Positions 35,390 to 45,073 of a DNA stretch of 64,000 bases are shown one piece after another. Position 1 is the first letter of the stretch. Each line of letters begins with the position of its first letter. Under the pieces are notes generated by a model. That model made no database searches. It was not told the origin of the DNA and saw only the letters and a program-made list of their open reading frames with translations. Source of the stretch: Rhyacophila brunnea (taxonomy: Eukaryota; Arthropoda; Insecta; Trichoptera; Rhyacophilidae); NCBI GenBank assembly GCA_022495005.1, contig JAGYXB010000442.1, positions 1-64,000 on the forward strand, in the 5' to 3' direction. Made by a program: the position numbers and the translations under genes.

Positions 35390-36145
35390 ATTATTCGTAC
35401 AGATTAAATTTAACGTAAATCATTAATATAAATGATTTCTCTAATCTAAGAGAAGTTAAAAAAAAACTACCAGTCGTGCAACGTGACATGGAAATGTGCA
35501 GGGCCGCCGCCATCTTTAGATTAATTAAGCCTGAGCATAACTTTTTGCATAAGCAACGAGTGGTCCACTTTTCAGCTGTCAAAATCAGATCCCAGATTGG
35601 TTGACATATTGATTCGCCCTTTTTCGTTTCAAATTGAATTATAAAAAAATGTCAAATCAAATACATTAACTATAAGTGTTTTTAATAAATAATATACATT
35701 CCTATTATTCATCAGCTGTCAAATTCAGACTAGTCCTTCACACAAAAACCGGTGGTAATATCGATTTCCAAAAAATATGTAGCGTTGATCTATGCATTAC
35801 ATTTGTAGAAGGTGTGTTAATGTTAGTGTATTATTTATCATGTAACTAATCTATTAAAATCAAACCATTCCCCGTGTGAACACGACAGACGCGTCAGTAT
35901 GAGCACTCTATAGAACAATGACAGGCAATGACAGTTCATACATAGACAACAACGAGAGGGGCGGAAAAAGTAAGACCAGTCATTGTGAATGTATCGGCTT
36001 TCTACTTGAGTCGGCAATGGCAGGGCATATCGCCGATTGCGGAAAAACCACAAAATAATCCAGGGAGGCGTACAACGTCCAAGAGCACTCAACGCGATAG
36101 AGGTTTCCAAACTAATTGAATTAAATTGACCGTTCGACAATTAAT
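35390..36145. other. Unrecognised GC-richer segment with a 100-codon minus-strand frame
   Basis: Contains GGGCCGCCGCCATCTTTAG near 35502 and a minus-strand open frame from 36140 to 35838. The frame has several cysteines, but no domain, signal peptide or splice signal could be assigned. Two AGCTGTCAAA-type motifs (35574 and 35715) flank an AT-rich part. It may be an old transposon or a non-coding exon. Confidence 0.2.
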
Positions 36146-36274
36146 CCCCAACGTGAGTGTAAAGCCGTAAAGTGCAAACTTTTCGATTTCGAGATTTAAA
36201 TGTGAAACCAGTTGTAATTTAAAATTAGAAAAAATATTGAAACTATAAATGAATATGGTATAATGTACCTCATG

Positions 36275-36490
36275 GCACCTTAAGGGGGGCTTACAGGGCT
36301 CTAGCCTAGGGGCCCGGGTTCAGGGGTCACTCAACAACTCCAAAATACAAATGGATGTATTAAAAATTAAAAAAAGGCTAAAATACACTGAATACTCTTA
36401 GAATGTCACACTGTCTTCAACCTTGGCTCTAGAATGGGGGGGGCGCCAAATATTCTGGCCCACTTCAGCATCTGGGGCCCATGACATTCT
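36275..36490 (+). repeat. GC-rich dispersed element, copy 3 (shortened)
   Basis: AAGGGGGGCTTACAGGGCTC then TAGCCTAGGGGCCCGGGTTC matches the left end of the 61480 copy. TGGCCCACTTCAGCATCTGG then GGCCCATGA matches the right end. The middle is shorter than in the 61480 copy. Confidence 0.7.
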
Positions 36491-36575
36491 TACTTATAAA
36501 TCAAAAAATATTGTCGTTATATTTTAGAAACTCTTTAATGACTGAACCTTTAACCAATCCCAGATATCTCCAAAC

Positions 36576-36770
36576 CAGGGCTCGAAATGGACCGGAGCGC
36601 CGTTCCGGTTCGTGGAATATGTAAAGTTATGGCTCCGTCTCGTGGTTAAAATATGTTGACCGTCTGAGCTAGATATGCCATATAAAAAAAAATCAAGCAC
36701 ACTTATGTTTATAAAATACCCATAAAATTTGATAACCATGTTAATATCCTCAGAAAAATATCGAGCGCTG
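36576..36770 (+). mobile_element. hAT MITE, copy C, perfect target duplication CTCCAAAC
   Basis: Starts CAGGGCTCGAAATGGACCGG. The right side stops at ATCGAGCGCTG, about 35 bp short of the family end, because the two CGAGCGCT boxes near the terminus have collapsed into one. CTCCAAAC flanks both sides (36568-36575 and 36771-36778), so the shortened form itself moved or the collapse happened after insertion. Confidence 0.88.
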
Positions 36771-37448
36771 CTCCAAACTATGTACCAATATCACTTGCAC
36801 TTACTATGGTTTATTTATACTCAGTGATGAATAAAAATGGACTATATTTGTGATGGTATTGTATTGAAAAGAATTTTGTGAATGAGGGGTATAGAATCTT
36901 CATCCCACTTTTATCTTGTCGCTAGGGAAAAATATTCATTTTAATAATTGTCGTCGGTTATCGTGGGTAGTTTTGGTCTAGTCTAGACTCTAGCTAGACT
37001 CTGTGCACAGCTAGTTTTTGATTCACCGGTCTAATCTTTGCTACGCGGAATTCTACTTCACTTATGAGAATTAGATTCAAACATGAATCTTGATTTTAAC
37101 AAAACTAATAAAACGTATGTACTTTTTGTACTCTTTGATCCTGAATTTGTTACCGTATTATTAGTATCGCTATGTCTTCTACCTACGCTAGGTACTAAAT
37201 GCGTTACTGAGTTTTCATCGTTTTACAAACTCTATTATTTTTATGGAAATAAAACAATATTTATACATAACAATAATTATCTATATTATTCGTGATGGGT
37301 AAATAGTTTTCTTATTTTATATTATTATTGTAAGATTATATGATTATTGATTAGATGGCACGAGATGTTTTATCAGAAGGATCATCGTTCACAAAAATAT
37401 ATGTAACACAAAATTCTTCTACCTACTCAATCACGAGTTAGTAACGTT

Positions 37449-37656
37449 CAGTGCTCGAAACGGAAAATTTTACGAACTGGAGCGCTCGATAATTTTTCGA
37501 AAATATAAACATATTTATCTAAATATTGTGTATGTACATACTTAACAAAATGTCAGTGAATTTATTTGCTTAATAATAATTATTTACGAACCGAAATGCA
37601 ATATTTTGTTTCGCGAGCCTGAGTGACAATACTCTCGGGGATTTCACGAACCGATA
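37449..37656 (-). mobile_element. hAT MITE, copy D (lacks one terminus)
   Basis: Reverse orientation. Starts CAGTGCTCGAAACGGAAAAT then TTTACGAACTGGAGCGCTCG and runs to GGGGATTTCACGAACCG, where the last ~45 bp of the family are missing. Its outer flank is GTAACGTT (37441-37448), which recurs after copy E. Confidence 0.8.
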
Positions 37657-37678
37657 ATTCATATACCTACTTACGTTA

Positions 37679-37764
37679 TGCCGAGTCCACACTGGTCGAA
37701 TTTTACAATAATTATCATAATAATTATCGTAAAATCTAATGAGGTTGCCAGTGTGGACCCGGCA
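37679..37764. mobile_element. 86-bp PIF/Harbinger-like MITE, TTA target duplication
   Basis: Starts TGCCGAGTCCACACTGG and ends CCAGTGTGGACCCGGCA, almost perfect inverted repeats. TTA stands on both sides (37676-37678 and 37765-37767), the three-base target typical of PIF/Harbinger. The inside is a near palindrome, TTTTACAATAATTATCATAA and its mirror. Confidence 0.75.
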
Positions 37765-37838
37765 TTATGTCCATATTTTAATATTGATTCATGGAAACTA
37801 TTAAGCTAAATAATACTAAATTGATAGGTATACTGTTG

Positions 37839-38041
37839 CACCCGAAATGGAAAAGTTTACGAACCGGAGCGCTCTCCAATTTCTGAAGATAAAATAGTTA
37901 TCAAATTCAATGTGTACTTTATAAAAATAAGTTTGTTAGATTTTTGTTATATGACCTATCTCGTTCAGCCGGTCAGAAACGGAGCGATAATTTTATCAAT
38001 TTTACCAACCGGAACGGCGCTCCGGTCCATTTCGATCGCTG
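37839..38041 (-). mobile_element. hAT MITE, copy E (both termini)
   Basis: Reverse orientation. Starts CACCCGAAATGGAAAAGTTT then ACGAACCGGAGCGCTC and ends GGCGCTCCGGTCCATTTCGA then TCGCTG. Its right flank is GTAACGTT (38042-38049). Its left flank, TACTGTTG, does not match, while the left flank of copy D does. Confidence 0.85.
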
Positions 38042-39965
38042 GTAACGTTACGAATAACGATTCACTTTCGAGCCTATTCAAGAACTATATATTTTGAAAA
38101 CAAATTAGGTATAGGTGCGATTTGCAAACATTTTCCATATCCAATCATTATTGTTTTAAATTCAATCGGAAAACATTGTATCAAATAAAATGTAGTTTGG
38201 ACAGTTCACATAGTACAAATTTACACGTTTTAGTCAAACGAACATACGTCCGCAGTGGCATACAAAAAAACAAAATGGTTACAGTTTTTTATTAAGGCAT
38301 GAACAAAAATGAACCATAAGTGCGAGTGAGAAAACATTTGGCACGCTTAGATCTCCGTAATATGCATTAGAGTAAGATACAATTTCTACGGCTGAATTAA
38401 ATATTGTTTGTACTCGTCGCCGATAAATATTGATTTGAATGATTACATTCATTTAAAAACTGCGAGCACGTGTTGCTGAAATTTATTGTTTTTGTGTTAA
38501 ATATAAAGTTAATGGTTATTATTTTTAGTTAATTTATTTGAAAATATGGTAAACTATGTTGTGTTTAAATTTGGTAGCCGTACTGAGAAGCAACATGATG
38601 GTGCCTAAATAATGCCAATAACTTTTCATAGTTAACAGGGAACTCAGAAATAATGGGAACTGAAATACATAACGGGTAAGGCGATAGCAGGTAACTGACT
38701 CGAGTAAGGAATGATCCGGGTTAAACTTACACACATGTTACTAATATGTTTTACGTCGAATACTGAAAACTGTTCTCGGTTTATGCATTTACGCTCATTT
38801 AATGTTGTTGTATTACACACATCATTGCACGTGCATAATGCGTGCTTCATTTTCGTAGGACACTCACACATTCAAAATCCTGCTTCACCATGCGGCGTAT
38901 TGAATATGGCCTATCGGTATTATATTTATTATCTGTTCTGTGATAGTTAAGATAATAATAATTAAATTGAGGTTCTAGGACCTAGGTTCTGTGCGTTATA
39001 CGCAAGAAACACCCGGAAAATACAACACCCACTCTCTTTCTTTATATTTATTACCTATTACTCTAAGGTTTTTATACAACTTTGAAACAGTTCGTTTGTT
39101 TACGGACATTATTATGTTTAATGGCATATACTAAGTATTACTAATACCCACGAACTGAATATAAATTATTAAAAATATTAAAAAAAATATATATAGCCGA
39201 AGCGCTTAGACTATCCAAAGCGCCTTTTCTTAGTTAAATATAATATTATAATGATTATAATATTATTAAATGATACAAATCCTCATAGGAACATTTTTAT
39301 TATCTTGTTATCATTATCATAATTATTAATAATATACATAATTTAATACGTCATTGTTTTATTTTCTCCTTATAATGAATGTTATGCTGTATGATTTGAT
39401 ATGAATATATTATTATGATAAATATTTTGTAGTGTCCTTCAAAATTATTATTAAACGTAGTAAAAGTGTAAAATATTATTTTAAACAATTATATAAGTAT
39501 CCAACTAATATAACATTTTTATAACCTATCAATTTTATCTTATTTACATACGTACATACATTTACATACATTATTGTAATATTTATCTAGTTCTTGATCA
39601 ATAGGTATACGAATAAAGTTGGTCATAATATTTGAGAAACATTTTTATAAGTACTTAATAATAATTAAGATAAAATCATAATATTATTATAAACATCGTT
39701 TGATTAGTTATCTGCCCATTAATCTATACAAATATAGGTGAATCTCTACATTCATATAACTATTGTATGATAAAAACCAATTAGGAAGTACTTTGATGTT
39801 ATAATTACTATCTTATCAGTATTGTCAGTGTAAGATAATGATTTTTATTACTGATTAGTGTTATCAGTGGGTATCACTAATTACATCTTAATGCCAAGAG
39901 GTGAGATGGGGCAACCTTTGTACTCGCATATTCTGTAAAATAAGATAAATTATTTTAGTTTTAGG

Positions 39966-40210
39966 CAGGGCTCGAAATGAACCGGAATGCACCGGAGCGC
40001 CGTTCCTGTTCGTGAAATCGGTAAAATTATCGCTCCGTCTCGTGGAATAAATAATTTGACCGTCTGAGCTGGATATGCCACATAATAGAAAATCTAACAT
40101 ACTTATTTTTTTATGAAAAAAACACATATACTTTGATAACTTTACTATGTGAAAATCTTCAGAAAACTGTCGAGCGCTACGGTTCGTAAATTTTTCCATT
40201 TCAAGCGCTG
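39966..40210 (+). mobile_element. hAT MITE, copy F, target duplication GTTWTAGG
   Basis: Starts CAGGGCTCGAAATGAACCGG and ends TTTTTCCATTTCAAGCGCTG. Flanked by GTTTTAGG (39958-39965) and GTTATAGG (40211-40218), 7 of 8 identical. Close to full length (245 bp). Confidence 0.9.
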
Positions 40211-40378
40211 GTTATAGGTCAGATTGATAATATAAATGCTAATTAATTTATTTTACGGTGTTAACTGTCAATTCATGGTGGATATGTAATTATATTATAT
40301 TAAAAGTGGAATTAGTACGATAAAATTGCGTTTTATTTAAATCAATAAAACACTAGGTAATTAAGTTATAGGTACATT

Positions 40379-40511
40379 TTAATTCCATCCCTTTATGCAG
40401 TAGTTCTGTGTGGCAACTGAACCATTTTCGAAGGTTGTCCAGCCAAGAAGTATTTCATTTACTGGAACTCCGTCTACGATATCCCTATTACGACATTCAT
40501 CTGTGTATGAC
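40379..40511 (-). CDS. Candidate 3'-terminal exon of an unrecognised minus-strand gene
   Basis: On the minus strand an acceptor TCTAAATTAACAG ends at 40512. One base then completes a codon, and the frame reads SYTDECRNRDIVDGVPVNEI then LLGWTTFENGSVATQNYCIK then GWN and TAA. The composition is protein-like (two Cys, several Gly/Asn/Trp) rather than AT-drift. The spacing C-x(n)-W-x(n)-NGSVA-x-x-x-YC faintly recalls hormone-receptor-type (HRM) modules, but this is not enough for a call. No matching upstream exon was established. A 67-codon frame with one hydrophobic segment (41090-40887) lies upstream on the same strand and may be unrelated. It could also be an exon of a gene that extends beyond what can be traced, or a pseudogene fragment. 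Confidence 0.35.
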
Positions 40512-40658
40512 CTGTTAATTTAGAATACAGTATAGGAAAATTACAGTTTTCTAATGAGCTTGATTTCAAAAGGTAATACAGAATATTAAAATAATGCTTT
40601 TCATGAAGTGAATTAAAAGCGTGTTAATATTTTATTCGTCGTTCACTTTCAATAATTA

Positions 40659-40680
40659 GTGATCACTGATCAGTGATCAC
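40659..40680. repeat. Perfect 22-bp palindrome
   Basis: GTGATCACTGATCAGTGATC followed by AC reads identically on both strands. No loop, no A/T bias. Confidence 0.95.
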
Positions 40681-41094
40681 CATGGACGGCCGCCCCTGTA
40701 TTCAAATAGGTAACGTAATCTACTATTGTCTATAAATAATATGCTTAGGATCGGTCGGGAGGGGAGGGGGAAATATCAAGTATTTTGTGGCCCTTTACGT
40801 ACCCTTTTTGCTTTTACCCTTTGTTAAAATAACCATTATATAGGTAATCTATTCTCATCGCGTATTACGGATTAAGAAAATGGTTTTCAACCAGTCGTCA
40901 AAAGAAAATTATCTGGTAAGTCCACATTGACTGTGTAAAAATTTTGAATAAATAGGTAGAGGTAAGCACATAAAATACATGCCAAACAAGCTGTAAACGT
41001 AAATAGACACAACGATTGTCTAAACCTACTTATATAGCTCATTGCATTTATATACCTAACCTCTCCATTTGTAAGAAAATTACGCCGCATGAAT

Positions 41095-42125
41095 TATTAT
41101 TGGACATAATTATTGTTATATGACAAATAATTCGTGTATACAATGTAGGTACGTATATAATATAGACTCAATAAATTCTCACTCTAAACAGTCTAAACTA
41201 AACGTTACTGCTTGCACTCCACGTGTTGCAATAATAGAATGTAAAAATATATTATTACATAGTAGTGAGTAGAAGTCGATAATGCCACGTGACGTCCGCA
41301 CGTGTAATCAATGCAGGCTTCAAAATATCCATTGGCGTAATACTGCCCGAGTGTCATAAAATAAAAAGGAAATACCTATATGATAGTATTATTTATTTAT
41401 TACAGTACTTATGTAAATTGATACTGGCTTAAAATTTGATTGCAGTTTTGGTACTTTATGCACGAGTCGCGGATCAGTAGATAATATTATTATGTGCACA
41501 AAGAAAATGCACAAGTGGTAACTATTTATGTGATAATATGTATGTAACTATATGAGCCACAAGGATAGAAGAAAATCGATTGTTACGAGAAGACGTCAAT
41601 TTATAGATATTTAATACAGAAAATAAGGACAATAATGATCAAAATTGCAAACAACAATAAATCCATTGAGGTCTCTCAGTTTTTTTTTTTCATTTTTTGC
41701 CCATTGTCAAAGCTTGGTATGTCAGTGTATAATGTTATGTTCATATCAACCTGAACTAGGTACGTAGATTTACTGCAAAAAAAAATGACAACAACCAGAA
41801 CAAAATATGATTAGTATAGTTGAGCACTTCAGAGCAATACAACTAAATTACCGATATCCTTTATCGTTTATTGTGGATAGATCGATATCGGTGCTATGAT
41901 ATTACAAGTATACAAACGTTGCTGGAATTATTTTTTTAGTAAAATGTATATCAATAATGCGGTCAAGTAGTACTTGTAAGGTTTGTAAATGTAGGTATAA
42001 TATACTCATTCAATATTATTACTGAATATAATTGTATTACATTATTGTCACTGGATATAGCCATATAGCACATTTTTCTATTTGGGGAAGGCCTGTTAGC
42101 CATTTGCCTAACCAACCCATTGAAA
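41095..42125. other. AT-rich stretch, no gene recognised
   Basis: No open frame of note and no complete transposon. Short T-rich tracts only. Confidence 0.4.
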
Positions 42126-42129
42126 CCTA

Positions 42130-42215
42130 GCCCTGGCTAAAAAACACAAAAAATGCCAGACGGTGGATTTTACCCACGACCCACAGGTTCAAAGACAGAC
42201 ATTCCGCTATTACTA
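42130..42215 (-). mobile_element. tRNA-derived SINE head fragment
   Basis: The minus strand reads TAGTAATAGCGGAATGTCTG then TCTTTGAACCTGTGGGTCGT then GGGTAAAATCCACCGTCTGG, an A-box/B-box arrangement followed by the GTCTGGCA junction of family A. Confidence 0.55.
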
Positions 42216-42479
42216 CATCTAGGATTATTATAATATAATATGCTACGTAGGTCTATATTATTTTCTCCATCCAATAATAATAATTTAGTGTAGGTACTCT
42301 AATGTAAAAAACACTGCAAAAGTTTTTAAAAGAGGTGGTACAAGTCGAGATATTTATTTAAAAAAAATCTCATTTTAAAAAATGGAACTTTGGAATGGAA
42401 GTGGCTAATATGATAAGGATTTCCAAAAATCTAAACATCTCATCCATACCGTCATAATCGCTCAATACTTTGGACGCTG

Positions 42480-43040
42480 AAGACGCATCCGGCGCTTAAT
42501 GACCAGGCGGCCATTCGATGTAATTAACGTGCATTTTAAGGTGGTAATTAAAAAATCATTATCTAGTCAGCAGCGAATGAGCTGAGCTGAACCTGGCTTG
42601 CTTGATCTTCAAGCGAACTGGAGTCCGCCGTCCTAAAAGGCCACCAAATATTATGTATCGAGTGTATACGGTGGAGCTACGGGACTCTGGAATGACGCAT
42701 TAAGACCGGTGAGCGACAGGTATTCTTAGAGGCGTCGTGTATTGTCCATAATCCATATGGTCCAGCTCAGGGGTGGACATGACCAAAGATGGTGGCTCCG
42801 CCAATATTATGTCGATTAAAACCAAGAAAGCCATTCAGGATGGTTCAAAATAATGATAAGGCTGGAAAAATCTGGTACTCTGGTGGGCAGACATCTGGAG
42901 TAAGGAGCTCCTATTTGGTGATAGACCCAAGCATTGAGCTCCCAGATATTTATCCAAATATGTGTATATCATAAACAAGTGAGTAAAAGTAAATCCCTCT
43001 CGTTTGTGTGACTGAGGGGAAATTCAAACCACTGAAAGCC
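42480..43040. other. Unrecognised GC-richer segment
   Basis: Better balanced base composition (GGTGGAGCTACGGGACTCTG, CTCTGGTGGGCAGACATCTG) and a 61-codon plus-strand frame at 42789. No family could be recognised. It may be an old transposon interior. Confidence 0.2.
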
Positions 43041-43147
43041 ATATCATATGAGACTTTCTACCATCCACCAAACTGATGAAAACGCATATAGCTATGCTAG
43101 TGTCCCTATTATCCACAATTTCTTCACAATATTATGGTGTGTTGTTG

Positions 43148-43796
43148 CAGTGGCGCACCCAAAGGGGGGGGGGGGCAAGGGGCCCTGGCACCCCCCAAGC
43201 ATGAAAATTATCGGAATGATTTTAAAAATTGAAATTGAAAGCCAATAAACTATACCTTTGGGCTTAGACAACTAAAAACACGGCAAAAAAATGATTTGTA
43301 ATAATTCTCCAGCACCTATTTAGAAAAATTTCTTAGATTTTAATTTCTAACACAAAATTTTCGAAACACTAATGTCAGGTTGTTTTAGAAACCCAATCCC
43401 TAATGGAACTGTCAACAAATTCTCGGTGTCCACCCGAATTCCGGAGTGGTGTAGGTCATGGCTGGGGAGGGCTGATAGGAGTCTAGCCTGGGGGCCCGGA
43501 CTGTGGAGGGCCCGGATTGACCAGATAAGTGAGATAAACACATATCATAAATTAGCTTTAATAGTAAAAAAAGTCGCTTGCGGCGCTATTATACTTCATG
43601 GCCATGAACATTTTCAATTAATTATATAATTGTGCAATATATTTTTTGATTATTATGTGTCGATACTTGACAGCTCCATTATTAAAGTAGATGTATTAAA
43701 AATCGCCAATAATTCACCGTATAAGTACCCTTAATTTGAACTAAAACACAATTTGAAAAACCTTCAATGTAGCGTTTCACCCTGTGCGCGCCACTG
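43148..43796. mobile_element. hAT-like element carrying a GC-rich dispersed repeat
   Basis: Left end CAGTGGCGCACCCAAAGGGG, right end CACCCTGTGCGCGCCACTG, inverted relative to each other for about 13 bp. The flanking 8-mers differ (TGTTGTTG and ATTCAAAC), so the two ends may come from different insertions. At 43441-43790 lies a copy of the GC-rich family (GGGGGCCCGGACTGTGGAGG, GACCAGATAAGTGAGATAAA, AGTCGCTTGCGGCGCTATTA). Confidence 0.5.
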
Positions 43797-44534
43797 ATTC
43801 AAACAGTGCACCGCGGAGCCGTAGGCCAAGTATTTATAAATTAAAATAAATTCATATTATTTTATGTTTTCAGATTTTTATAAAGAAATAATAAATACGA
43901 CAATTTACCATTTAACGTCTTGATTGATAATGCAAAGACTTCGTGGATATTGAGTTTCAGATAATAACATTATCACCGTAGTCAATCATTCGTCATCTGA
44001 AAATTCATTGTCATTTTATAATAATTTGAAGTACATTGTTTAATAATATTTCGTTTTTACTAGTAAGCATAAGCAATACGAAAATACGTAAATAATTTGT
44101 TAAAATGCTCATGCGCAAGAAAAGTTGTGCAACTAATTTACCATGTTGCGCAGCCGGTGGATTTTCCCGCGACGGATTATCGCGGTTTGGATTCGAGTTA
44201 CGTAGAGTAACCAAAGTGATAACTACTCGCGACCCAGCACCTCGCGATAAATTCAACTCGCGGTGGGTACGTGGAATAAAGCTGCAGGATATGTCTCCAT
44301 CCCAATTTACCTGCCGCAAGTTCCGTCCACCGCATTAGCCTCAAGGAAACTGTGTCTCTTTCTACACTTCTAGGTCTTTCGAACCTTCTTTTCCCTTCTG
44401 GTCTATTTTAGAGGAGTATCTTCCGTACTTATGTGTCTTGGATGTAAATGTACCCACTTCCATAAAGATTTATGTTAACGACTCAGGTTATGATATTTTG
44501 AACCTTCATGCTGTAAATCTAATATAGATACAAT

Positions 44535-44930
44535 CAGTGACGTCCCGTAGGGATAGGCAGATTGAGCGTCGCTTGAGGACGGCAGTTACTCTAAGGGCGG
44601 CAAAGCGAGGAAAATCATTTGGAATATATAGCAATAGCTAACTAAACTTAGTAATAACGAAAATATCTTTCCAATAAAAAAATCAACTCACTGGTTTTGT
44701 CGGGTTCGCGATATCTAGTTTACTTCCGCTGCCCTTCGACGTCTTTGGTGACAAGAAACGACACGTGCAGATTTGCGAATAATTAGTCTGAGATTTTGTT
44801 AGTAATGTATCCATACAACACATTTCTTAGATATTTGACTCATGAAAGGATGAAGAAAATAATGTGTAAAAAAAATGAGACGGCATTTTGGCGCTGCCTA
44901 GGGGTGGCATTTTATCTAGTGACGTCACTG
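44535..44930. mobile_element. hAT element, 396 bp, target duplication GRTACAAT
   Basis: Starts CAGTGACGTCCCGTAGGG and ends CTAGTGACGTCACTG. Flanks are GATACAAT (44527-44534) and GGTACAAT (44931-44938), 7 of 8 identical. Inside, GATTGAGCGTCGCTTGAGG and TTTGGCGCTGCCTAGGGG are related subterminal boxes. No transposase. Confidence 0.88.
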
Positions 44931-45073
44931 GGTACAATGATACAAACACCCGGTTCAATGAAAGCAATATTATGTTATACTATCATCTCGCACCAGAATG
45001 TCAGTCAGTAGCGATTTATAAAACGATACCTAGGTACTTACCGGTATTGTATGAAAATCAAAGAAATTACTTG

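Noticed and set aside
35838..36140. 100-codon frame as a possible cysteine-rich protein
   Set aside because: No signal peptide, no regular cysteine spacing and no splice signals; kept only as an unrecognised segment.
43148..43796. A single hAT insertion with matched ends
   Set aside because: The ends are inverted repeats, but the flanking 8-mers TGTTGTTG and ATTCAAAC differ, so one clean insertion event is not supported.
44011..44338. Overlapping frames on both strands in a GC-rich patch
   Set aside because: Both are open because of local composition. Neither shows a motif, and a choice cannot be supported.
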